Shown piece after piece: positions 6,788-14,451 of a DNA stretch of 64,000 bases. The DNA is taken from contig CAYPYN010000002.1 in assembly GCA_964415295.1 (NCBI GenBank), positions 186,001 through 250,000 of the forward strand. The letters are read 5' to 3'. The notes under the pieces were generated by a model that did no database searches, was not told the DNA's origin, and saw only the letters and a list, made by a program, of their open reading frames with translations. The stretch's first letter is position 1; each line of letters begins with the position of its first letter. This DNA is from SB21 sp964415295. GTDB taxonomy: Bacteria; CLD3; SB21. The translations under genes were made by a program, and so were the position numbers.

Positions 6788-9103
6788 ATGGGGTTATTCT
6801 GTAGATCCGCTGTAATTATTTTCACCTTTTTAATTGGCGCATCGCTCGCCGCGCAGCAGAAAAACTACGCGGTCGAGGGTACCGTTCTGGACCTTTACAC
6901 CGGACGCCCGATGCCCGCGGTGAATGTGTATATCCAGGAACTCCAGAAAGGCGCCGTCACCGATTCCGCAGGCCGTTTTCGCATCGAAAATCTCAAAAAA
7001 GGTATCTACACGCTTGCCTTTACTCGTGTCGGCTATCAGAAACTGACGCGCAAGGTCAATTTTGAACGGGATCATGTTATCAAGCTGAGCATTAAGCTTG
7101 AGGAACAGTCCATCGTATTTGAAGCGGTCGAAGTCACACCGGGCGTGATCGAGCTGTCTTCGGAAGAAGGCTCTTCCTCGACTGTGACCAATCAGGAGAT
7201 CATGTCCGCGGCGAGCGTTTTCACGAAAGACGTGTACCGCAGTCTTCAGACCGTTCCGGGCGTGTCCAACAGCGAATGGAGTTCCAAACCCCACATCAAA
7301 GGCGGCAATCCCGACGAGACCGCCGTGATCATCGACAATCTGGAGATCTACGAGCCCTTTCATCTTGAAGAGATCGACGGGCCGTACAGCGTCATCAGTT
7401 CCGACCTCGTGAAGGATATGAAACTCATCACAGGCGGCTTTGCGTCCAGGTACGGCGATAAGATGTCCGGCATTCTTAAGATCAATACCATCGACCGGGT
7501 GGACGACGACTCCATCAAGGCCTCCATCGATTTTTCCAACGCATCCGCGAGCCTCAACCAGCGCATCAGCGACCGGGTCAATGTGTTCTTCAGCGGCCGG
7601 CGCAGCTATATCTATCTTCTGGAGCAGGCTTCGGATAATAATTTTCCGACAGTCGTTTACGATCTCTGGAGCAAGATCGACTACAAAGCCGACCCGAAGA
7701 ACCGTTTCACGCTCAACTTCATGTTCCTCAAAGACGAGATCGGATACAAACAGGACTCCACGTACCTCCGCCGCGAGTTCTTCAAGAGTTATAAAATGAA
7801 TTATTATGTCTGGGCCAACTGGAACCGGCTTACGGATGAGAACCGCTACGCCAATACGACGCTGGGATATCAGAACCTCGATAAGCACGCCGACTTTGCC
7901 TTTGACGGAAGTTTCTCCGAAGGCAATGCCGACCGGCGTTCTACGCAGATTATAACGCTCAATCACGACCGGTACTGGAAGATCAACGGCGGCCATATTC
8001 TCGAATTCGGCGCGTCCGCCAACGTGTTCGTGAACGACTATTTCTACCGCGAATTTCGCGTCAATCCTACCGAAACGACGCCGTATGCCGTTTCCACCGA
8101 TGTGGTATTTGTCAATACCGACTTCACCGGTTTTACGGCCGCGGGATATTTTCAGGATACCTACCGCTTCTCGGATAAGGTCAATTTTCTTCTGGGTGTA
8201 AGAGTATCAGGGCAGAGCTATTCCGACCGGCCGCAAGCCGCGCCGAGAGCCGCGCTGAGTTATACTCACAACGATAAACTGAATTTCAAGTGGGCCTACG
8301 GATGGTATTACCAGCCGGATAATTTCCAGAAAATGAAAACGTACGAAAATCAGTACCAATTATTTTCAAAGCCTGAAAAGAGCATTCACTACGTCATGAG
8401 CGCGGCGTATGCGCCCAATTCCGATATGGGACTGACGGCCGACCTGTATTACAAAGATTACCCCCGCCTCAACGACGATTATAATTTTGATTTCTCCAAC
8501 CGTATCGAAGGTGTCGGTATTATCGATAAGCCTTACAACACGACGTCCGGCTATTCCACGGGTCTCGACCTCTATATGAAAAAACGCTACGGCCGCATCA
8601 ATCTGCTGACCATCGGTTATTCTTACTCCGTCAGCCGGATACGCGACCATCTTCACAGACCCACGGCCAGGGACCTGGACCGCACGCACTCCATAGCCGT
8701 CAATAATATTTACAGCTTCGATCACGGCATCAGTTTGAGCACATTATTCCGGCTGCACACCGGCGATCCTTATACGCCGAGCCGTGTAAGAATTCTCGGC
8801 GACAGTTCCGTCACCGACAGCCGCGTCTATTACCTGACGGATAAGAAGAACAGCGGCCGCCTTCCGCTTTTCCACTCCCTCGATATCAAACTGGAAAAGC
8901 GGTGGAACCTGAACCATATGTATCTGGTCACCTATGCCGGCGTCATCAATGCCTATGACCATGATAACGTGCGCCAGCGCGCATGGAAACGCGAGGTTGA
9001 GAACGGCAAAGTGGTCGCCTACACCAAAGAAGACCAGCTCTATTTCCCGCGCGTGTACACGCTGGGACTGAGCCTGGAATTCAGCATTCCGAGGAATCGG
9101 TAG
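6788..9103 (+). CDS. TonB-dependent outer-membrane receptor with carboxypeptidase-like domain
   Basis: A 771-residue receptor. It has a signal peptide (1-22, ending 'SLAAQQ') and a carboxypeptidase-D-regulatory-like domain at about 27-110 ('VEGTVLDLYTGRPMPAVNVYI', 'TDSAGRFRIENLKKGIYTLAFTRVGYQ'). The plug domain at about 130-240 has 'LQTVPGVS', 'IKGGNPDETAVIIDNLEIYEP', 'MKLITGGFASRYGDKMSG'. The rest forms a beta-barrel ending in an aromatic-rich strand ('YTLGLSLEFSIP'). Such receptors bring large ligands across the outer membrane with energy from TonB-ExbBD; the ligand is unknown. CTGGAG eight bases before the ATG supports this start. The next gene's ATG directly follows its TAG, indicating tight coupling. 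Confidence 0.9.
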   Translation: MGLFCRSAVIIFTFLIGASLAAQQKNYAVEGTVLDLYTGRPMPAVNVYIQELQKGAVTDSAGRFRIENLKKGIYTLAFTRVGYQKLTRKVNFERDHVIKLSIKLEEQSIVFEAVEVTPGVIELSSEEGSSSTVTNQEIMSAASVFTKDVYRSLQTVPGVSNSEWSSKPHIKGGNPDETAVIIDNLEIYEPFHLEEIDGPYSVISSDLVKDMKLITGGFASRYGDKMSGILKINTIDRVDDDSIKASIDFSNASASLNQRISDRVNVFFSGRRSYIYLLEQASDNNFPTVVYDLWSKIDYKADPKNRFTLNFMFLKDEIGYKQDSTYLRREFFKSYKMNYYVWANWNRLTDENRYANTTLGYQNLDKHADFAFDGSFSEGNADRRSTQIITLNHDRYWKINGGHILEFGASANVFVNDYFYREFRVNPTETTPYAVSTDVVFVNTDFTGFTAAGYFQDTYRFSDKVNFLLGVRVSGQSYSDRPQAAPRAALSYTHNDKLNFKWAYGWYYQPDNFQKMKTYENQYQLFSKPEKSIHYVMSAAYAPNSDMGLTADLYYKDYPRLNDDYNFDFSNRIEGVGIIDKPYNTTSGYSTGLDLYMKKRYGRINLLTIGYSYSVSRIRDHLHRPTARDLDRTHSIAVNNIYSFDHGISLSTLFRLHTGDPYTPSRVRILGDSSVTDSRVYYLTDKKNSGRLPLFHSLDIKLEKRWNLNHMYLVTYAGVINAYDHDNVRQRAWKREVENGKVVAYTKEDQLYFPRVYTLGLSLEFSIPRNR

Positions 9104-10273
9104 ATGGAAAATATAATCAAAACAGCCGCATTCATTCTGTTGATCGTAACGGCCTTCTCCTGCGATACGTCTTCCTCCGGTCCGAGTAGTGAGATCGGAA
9201 AAACGCTTGGATTCAGCGGCGAAGATTACGCTTACTCCATCGAGCCGGCCTCCGACGGCGGCTTCTTCGTCACGGGTTATACGAACAGTATCAGGAACAA
9301 TTACGATCTCTTCGCTATTAAGACGGACAAGAAACTCAACATCCAATGGTCCAAGACCTTCGGCAACAGCAACATCGACAAAGGATACAAGGGGCTTGAG
9401 ACCAGGGACGGCGGATTCGTAACGCTTGGAACCGTGTATATCGGCCCGGCCAATAACGATATCCTCTGCGTGAAACTGGACAGCCGCGGCCGGATGCTGT
9501 GGTCGCGCCATTTCGGCGGCACCAAGAACGAAGAAGGAAGATCGATGGTGGAGTTGCCGGACGGAGGGCTGCTGATCGCTGGAAGCACGGAGAGTTACGG
9601 CAACGGCGATAACGATATCATGCTGATCAAAGTGGACGCCCAGGGACGGCTCAAATGGATCAAGACCTACGGCGGCATCGCATCAGACCGCGCACTGGAC
9701 ATCAAGACCACCTCCGACGGAGGATTGATCGTGACCGGAAGGACCTCCAGCTACGGCGGCGTGTATACGACATTTCTTCTGAAGACGGATCTGGACGGAA
9801 ACCAGTTGTGGTTCTCAGCTTCCGGCGGTTCTCAGGATGAAGGCCAATCGGTAGTGGAAATGCCCGACGGCGGATATCTTACCATGGGCCGGATTTACGT
9901 GGGGCTTGGCAATTACCAGGCTTACATGATCCGGGCGGATGCGGCTGGAAATATGAATAATTTCTATATCCTCGGCTTCACGTCTTACGAAGAAGCTTAT
10001 TCCATTACCAGCTCCGGTGACGGGAACTTCGTTGTTACCGGGGAGACCTTGCTCGATAATAGCGCGTCCGATTACCAGGTCCTGATTTTCAAGGTCACTT
10101 CATCGGGCAACGTGATCTGGGTCAAATCTTACGGCGGAGAAAAAGACGACGTCGGTTATTCCATCCGCCCTACCGGCAATGGTTACGTCGTGGCGGGCTA
10201 TTCGCTCAGCTACGGCCACGGCAATGCCGATATTTATGTGCTTAATATCAATGAGGATGGGGAATTGCAGTAG
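9104..10273 (+). CDS. beta-propeller lipoprotein coupled to TonB receptor
   Basis: A 389-residue probable lipoprotein: the signal ends 'VTAFSC' with the lipid-bearing Cys at about residue 20. The rest is six or seven repeats of roughly 48-50 residues, each built as 'SDGGFxVTGYT...YDLFAIKTDxxxxxxWSKTFGG' (for example 'PDGGLLIAGSTESYG' and 'SDGGLIVTGRTSSYG'). These form a predicted beta-propeller of the kind common in FCB surface proteins. Its ATG starts immediately after the stop of the TonB receptor. The pair resembles a receptor/surface-lipoprotein uptake system in which a propeller takes the place of SusD (inference). No enzymatic motif is seen. Confidence 0.75.
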   Translation: MENIIKTAAFILLIVTAFSCDTSSSGPSSEIGKTLGFSGEDYAYSIEPASDGGFFVTGYTNSIRNNYDLFAIKTDKKLNIQWSKTFGNSNIDKGYKGLETRDGGFVTLGTVYIGPANNDILCVKLDSRGRMLWSRHFGGTKNEEGRSMVELPDGGLLIAGSTESYGNGDNDIMLIKVDAQGRLKWIKTYGGIASDRALDIKTTSDGGLIVTGRTSSYGGVYTTFLLKTDLDGNQLWFSASGGSQDEGQSVVEMPDGGYLTMGRIYVGLGNYQAYMIRADAAGNMNNFYILGFTSYEEAYSITSSGDGNFVVTGETLLDNSASDYQVLIFKVTSSGNVIWVKSYGGEKDDVGYSIRPTGNGYVVAGYSLSYGHGNADIYVLNINEDGELQ

Positions 10274-10313
10274 GTCTTAGTTCTGCTTATTATTATGTCT
10301 GCAATCAAAAAAA

Positions 10314-10364
10314 TTTTGTAATTTTCCTTCAGGGTTTTACACTATCTAATAAAGACAAACCCTG
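10314..10364 (+). promoter_or_regulatory. 5' leader: shared T/A block plus hairpin
   Basis: TTTTGTAATTTTCCTT at 10314-10329 matches the block at 3141. A hairpin follows with arms CAGGGTTT (10330-10337) and AAACCCTG (10357-10364) and a 19-base loop. The right arm runs into the ribosome binding site CTGGAG (10362-10367) ahead of the ATG at 10373. The same order of block, hairpin, Shine-Dalgarno and ATG is seen at 3141-3228. Confidence 0.5.
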
Positions 10365-10372
10365 GAGTTATT

Positions 10373-12577
10373 ATGAAACCAGTCTTTACCTTCCCGGCTT
10401 TTCTTACCTTTCTTTTTTTAACGGCATCGTCGAACACACTAAGTCAGGATCAGAACTGGAAGCATTTTTATTTCAAGAACTATTCCGGCTATGTCGCCGA
10501 TGACAGCAATTACGTCTGGGTTGCGGCCGGCTATAATACCTTGACCCGGTTTGATAAGAACGCGGGCTCTTTTCAAAAAATAAAAGGTGAAGACGAACAG
10601 GTTAATAGCTTTTCCAAGACTTATTACCCGTTCGCCGCAGACAAACAGCACCGGCTCTGGTTCAACGACGCCGACGGACTTTCCAGGTTTGACGGCAAAC
10701 AATTTATCCCTATCGCCAACTCCCCGATCAAGGATTTTTGGGATATTGATGTTGATTCGCTTGGACACGTATGGTTTTGCAAACATGATACACTGGTCAA
10801 ATACGACGGTTCGCAATTCACCGTTTACACGCCGTCAAATTCCGGGCAACCACTTTTTGACATAAACGATCTGGACATAGACCGGCATGGAAATATCTGG
10901 CTCACAACTGACAGTACCCTGGCTAAATTTGACCGAACCCAATGGACGATTTACAATTCAGCTAATTCTCCTTTGATAAGTCCCCGGGGCGTAAGTGTCA
11001 GTAACAACGATCGCATTAATGTATTGGACGGATCGCGCACACTCAGAATATATGATGGAGTCTCGTGGACGTCCTATCCCTTTGATACCTGGGGATATGC
11101 GTATAGCATCACTTCAGATCAAAACGGCAATGTCTATATGGGCGGAGGTCGAACAGGTATAATTAAGTTCGACGGCAAAAGCTACACGTCCTACCTCACC
11201 AGTCACTACGGCCAAAATGATGATGTCTGGTCGCTGACCATTGATGCGCAGGGAAATGTTTGGGCTGCGGGAAACGGATCGGCATTGTCAAAGCTGACTC
11301 CGGAAGGTATCGTCTTTTATGGTCTTGAAATTCCGGGTGAGTCTGTCCATTGTGTGGCTATTGACAAAAAAGGAACGAAGTGGTTCGGCAGCGATCTTGG
11401 CTTAGCCCGTTTCGATGGCCATCATTGGCAGTCATACAATTTTTCAAATTCGGAATTACCTGGTCCTAATATTTATACTATGGCTCTGGATAATCACGAC
11501 AATCTATGGTTAGGCGTTAGGCAACTCCATTATTCTGTCTTTAACAGCGATACACTGCAAAACGGTTTGGTCCGTTATGATGGAACAAACTGGACTGTAT
11601 ATAAAGAATATGCGCCGCCTGATCCACAGAAAAGCCAGACTCTCAAAGGAGGTTTGCCGTCAGACATAATAAATACGATTCATGTTACCAAGGATGGAAA
11701 CGTATGGCTCGGTACTCAGGATGCGGGTTTGGTGAAGTTTGATGGCTCCGAGTTCACATCCTATACTCCAGTAAATGCAGGCCTGCTATCTTACGGAGTC
11801 TCGGCTGTCACATCTGATTTGTCTGGCTCACTGTGGATCGGTACAGACAAAGGAGTATCCGTATGGAATAAGAAAACCTGGACAAATTATACTCCCGCCA
11901 ATTCAGGAATCGGTAAGGGAATAATCCGGAAAATCCTCGTGGACCGCAATAATGTAAAGTGGTTTGCTACCTCAGAATGGTTAATTAAATTCGACGGAAC
12001 TCAATGGATTACGTATGATACTTCTAATTCTCCGATCGTTTCCAAGGATATCCGATCGATCGATATGGATTATCATAACCAAAAGTGGATAATTACAAAA
12101 GGACAGCAACCCGGCTTATTCCGCTGTAACGGAAACGATTGGAGTGTGTATTATGTCCCCTCAGAAGGATTCGATAATTCGGATTTTCTGAACGATGTCA
12201 AAACAGACTTGAGAAATGTTTGGATAACAAGAGAAGATGGAATTTCCGTTTTCAATGTCAACGGCATTCCCGATCTGGGCGTTCCCGGTGTTCCGCCGGA
12301 AACCGTCACGCTCAAGCAGAATTATCCCAATCCTTTCAACCCGGAAACGACGATTCGTTATGAATTGCCAGCCGACGGAAAAGTAACGCTGAAGATCTAC
12401 AATATTCTAGGACAGGAGATACGAACGTTGGTAAACGGTGAGCAATTGGCAGGCCCTAATGAGGTCGTGTGGAATGGCACCAATGACAGGGGGAGCCGAG
12501 TTTCAAGCGGGTTGTATTTTTACAGACTTCAGGCTGGTAAGAAAGCGGAAACGAAGAAGTTATTATTAGTGAAGTAG
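10373..12577 (+). CDS. two-component-regulator-propeller-like exported protein with type IX sorting domain
   Basis: A 734-residue protein with a signal peptide ('FLFLTASSNTLSQ', ~1-24). Most of its length is propeller repeats of the 'reg_prop' type: 'GNIWLTTDSTLAKFDRTQWTIY', 'GNVWLGTQDAGLVKFDGSEF', 'GSLWIGTDKGVSVW', 'NVKWFATSEWLIKFDGTQW'. The C-terminal ~85 residues are a type IX sorting domain ('NYPNPFNPETTIRYELP', 'LKIYNILGQEIRTLV', 'SSGLYFYRLQAG', final 'KKLLLVK'). It is therefore expected to be exported by Sec and then moved across the outer membrane by the type IX machinery, with the tail cleaved or anchored. No histidine kinase part is attached, so a sensor function is not implied. The ligand is unknown. 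Confidence 0.85.
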   Translation: MKPVFTFPAFLTFLFLTASSNTLSQDQNWKHFYFKNYSGYVADDSNYVWVAAGYNTLTRFDKNAGSFQKIKGEDEQVNSFSKTYYPFAADKQHRLWFNDADGLSRFDGKQFIPIANSPIKDFWDIDVDSLGHVWFCKHDTLVKYDGSQFTVYTPSNSGQPLFDINDLDIDRHGNIWLTTDSTLAKFDRTQWTIYNSANSPLISPRGVSVSNNDRINVLDGSRTLRIYDGVSWTSYPFDTWGYAYSITSDQNGNVYMGGGRTGIIKFDGKSYTSYLTSHYGQNDDVWSLTIDAQGNVWAAGNGSALSKLTPEGIVFYGLEIPGESVHCVAIDKKGTKWFGSDLGLARFDGHHWQSYNFSNSELPGPNIYTMALDNHDNLWLGVRQLHYSVFNSDTLQNGLVRYDGTNWTVYKEYAPPDPQKSQTLKGGLPSDIINTIHVTKDGNVWLGTQDAGLVKFDGSEFTSYTPVNAGLLSYGVSAVTSDLSGSLWIGTDKGVSVWNKKTWTNYTPANSGIGKGIIRKILVDRNNVKWFATSEWLIKFDGTQWITYDTSNSPIVSKDIRSIDMDYHNQKWIITKGQQPGLFRCNGNDWSVYYVPSEGFDNSDFLNDVKTDLRNVWITREDGISVFNVNGIPDLGVPGVPPETVTLKQNYPNPFNPETTIRYELPADGKVTLKIYNILGQEIRTLVNGEQLAGPNEVVWNGTNDRGSRVSSGLYFYRLQAGKKAETKKLLLVK

Positions 12578-12580
12578 GCC

Positions 12581-12671
12581 AGACGTCAAATGTGAAACGG
12601 CACCCATCGATACGCCCCGCTCTTAGAGACGGGGCTACTCAGGGTGACCTGCTTATCGGCGTTTGGCGTCT
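12581..12671. repeat. nested imperfect palindrome between convergent genes
   Basis: Outer arms AGACGTCAAA (12581-12590) and TTTGGCGTCT (12662-12671) match at 9 of 10 positions. Inside them CACCC (12601-12605) pairs with GGGTG (12642-12646). The core GCCCCG/CGGGGC (12614-12619 with 12630-12635) continues into a short TCT/AGA stem. It fills the whole gap between two convergent genes. It lacks a T-run, so it may be a REP/MITE-like element or a factor-dependent or bidirectional stop signal. Confidence 0.5.
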
Positions 12672-12681
12672 ATCGAAATAG

Positions 12682-14322
12682 TCATACCTGCAAAACACCA
12701 AAATTTGGTGGCGGGACATTGGGATTATTCATCGCGATGTCGAGACAGCGGATGAGAACCTCGCGCGTTTCTTTGGGATAAATGATCGCGTCCACCCACA
12801 GGCGCGCGGCGGCGTAGCGCGGATTGCCCTGCTTCTCGTAATTGGATTTGATCTCTTCGTACACTCTCCTCTTTTCTTCTTCGCTCACCTGTTTTCCCGC
12901 AAGCCGGATCTCCGTGATCGTGGACGCCGCCTGACTGCCGCCCATGACGGAGATATTGGCCGTCGGCCATGCGAAAATAAATCTCGGATCGTACGCTTTG
13001 CCGCACATGGCATAATTGCCCGCGCCGTAACTCCCGCCGATGACGATGGTGATCTTGGGCACGACGGAATTGGCGACCGCGTTGACCAATTTAGCGCCGT
13101 CCTTGGCAATGCCCGCATGTTCCGCGTCGCGGCCAACCATGAACCCATTCACATCGTGCAGAAATAACAGCGGAATGCCGTCCTGGTTGCAGTTCATCAC
13201 GAACCGCGCCGCTTTATCGGCGGCCTCGTTGTACATCACGCCGCCCATCTGCATTTCGCCTTTGGCCGTGCGCTGGATCATTTTCTGATTGGCGACAATG
13301 CCGATCGCATAACCGCCGATGCGCGCCGTTCCGGTCACTACTGTTTTTCCGTATGTAGCTTTGTATTCGTCAAATTCCGACCGGTCCACGATCCGCGCAA
13401 TGATCTCGCGCATATCATATTGACCAAGCCCTTCCGGGATCACCCCGTGAATTTCCTCCGGTGAGAACAGCGGTTCCTCCGAAGCGATCTTGTTAAACGA
13501 GGCCAGCGGTTTGTGACTCACCTTGCCCAGAATATCGCGGATGCGCTCGATCGCGGCTTCGTCGCTCGGTTCGTGATAGTCGGCTGTGCCGCTGATCGCG
13601 TTGTGCGTGTGCGCGCCGCCGAGCGTTTCCTGATCGATCACCTGCCCGATCGCCGCTTTGACCAGCGCGGGCCCGGCAAGGAAAAGGCTCGCGCCCTGAA
13701 CCATGATGAATTTATCACACATCACCGGGAGATACGCGCCGCCGGCCACGCACGGGCCCATTACCGCCGCCACCTGCGTGATGCCCATCGCGCTCATGCG
13801 GGCGTTGTTGTAAAATATTCTGCCGAAATGATTCTCATCGGGGAACACCTGATCCTGGAGCGGCAGGAATACGCCGGCGGAATCAACGAGATAGACAATG
13901 GGCGTATTATTCTTCATCGCGATCTCCTGCGCGCGAAGGGTCTTTTTGACGGTCAGTTCGAAATGCGCGCCGGCTTTCACAGTGGCGTCATGAGCAACCA
14001 CTATGGTCTCTTTGCCGTGGATCATCGCCACGCCGATAATATTACCGGCCGCCGGACTGCCGCCGAAATCCTCATACATGCCGTTCGCGGCGAAGATGCC
14101 GAGTTCCATGAAGTAACTGCCTTCGTCGATCAGCTTCGCAATGCGCTCGCGCGCGGTGAGGCGGTTCTTCTGATGCTGTTTCTCGATATTCTTCGGGCCG
14201 CCGCCGAGACGCAGGGTTTCCTCTTCCTGTTTGAGCTGGTCCACCAGCTTGTCCATGAAGGCTGTATTCTTTTTGAACTTATCCTGATTCCATTTTTCAG
14301 CAGGTGTGCCGATCACTGACAT
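12682..14322 (-). CDS. acyl-CoA carboxylase carboxyltransferase subunit (methylcrotonyl/propionyl-CoA carboxylase beta type)
   Basis: A 546-residue crotonase-fold carboxyltransferase with both halves present. The N-half has 'RLTARERIAKLIDEGSYF', 'YLVDSAGVFLPLQDQVFPDE' and 'GPCVAGGAYLPVMCD'. The C-half has 'FLHDVNGFMVGRDAEHAGI', 'IVIGGSYGAGNYAMCG' and 'PTANISVMGGSQAA'. The 'VFPDENHFGRIFYNNARMSAMGI' region and the length are most like methylcrotonyl-CoA carboxylase beta (leucine breakdown). Propionyl-CoA carboxylase beta is the alternative. The enzyme moves CO2 from biotin to an acyl-CoA. The biotin carboxylase/carrier subunit is not adjacent and must be encoded elsewhere. Confidence 0.85.
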   Translation of the reverse strand: MSVIGTPAEKWNQDKFKKNTAFMDKLVDQLKQEEETLRLGGGPKNIEKQHQKNRLTARERIAKLIDEGSYFMELGIFAANGMYEDFGGSPAAGNIIGVAMIHGKETIVVAHDATVKAGAHFELTVKKTLRAQEIAMKNNTPIVYLVDSAGVFLPLQDQVFPDENHFGRIFYNNARMSAMGITQVAAVMGPCVAGGAYLPVMCDKFIMVQGASLFLAGPALVKAAIGQVIDQETLGGAHTHNAISGTADYHEPSDEAAIERIRDILGKVSHKPLASFNKIASEEPLFSPEEIHGVIPEGLGQYDMREIIARIVDRSEFDEYKATYGKTVVTGTARIGGYAIGIVANQKMIQRTAKGEMQMGGVMYNEAADKAARFVMNCNQDGIPLLFLHDVNGFMVGRDAEHAGIAKDGAKLVNAVANSVVPKITIVIGGSYGAGNYAMCGKAYDPRFIFAWPTANISVMGGSQAASTITEIRLAGKQVSEEEKRRVYEEIKSNYEKQGNPRYAAARLWVDAIIYPKETREVLIRCLDIAMNNPNVPPPNFGVLQV

Positions 14323-14352
14323 AGATTCTCCTCAACTATTGTTCTCCATACA

Positions 14353-14445
14353 TTAACCACGAAGTTCGCAAAGGTTTAAACAAAGTTCACAAAAAATTTC
14401 TCTTTGTGATCTTCGTGTTATTTTCTTTCAGTTCTTTGTGGTTAA
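14353..14445. repeat. imperfect palindromic intergenic element
   Basis: Outer arms TTAACCACGAAG (14353-14364) and CTTTGTGGTTAA (14434-14445) pair at 11 of 12 positions. An inner stem CACAAA/TTTGTG (14388-14393 with 14403-14408) and repeated CAAAG/CACGAAG-type words sit between them. It occupies the gap between two minus-strand genes. This CACAAAG/CACGAAG composition resembles palindromic repeats dispersed in many environmental genomes (from memory), but copy number cannot be judged from one window. Confidence 0.55.
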
Positions 14446-14451
14446 GAAAAT

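Noticed and set aside
6830..7996. A 388-residue open frame on the minus strand inside the first TonB receptor gene
   Set aside because: It lies wholly antisense to a convincing receptor, has no family motif and shows the Asp/Val/Gly-rich composition typical of codon-shadow frames.
13513..14319. A 268-residue plus-strand open frame opposite the carboxyltransferase
   Set aside because: The carboxyltransferase motifs on the other strand are unambiguous; this frame is its complement.
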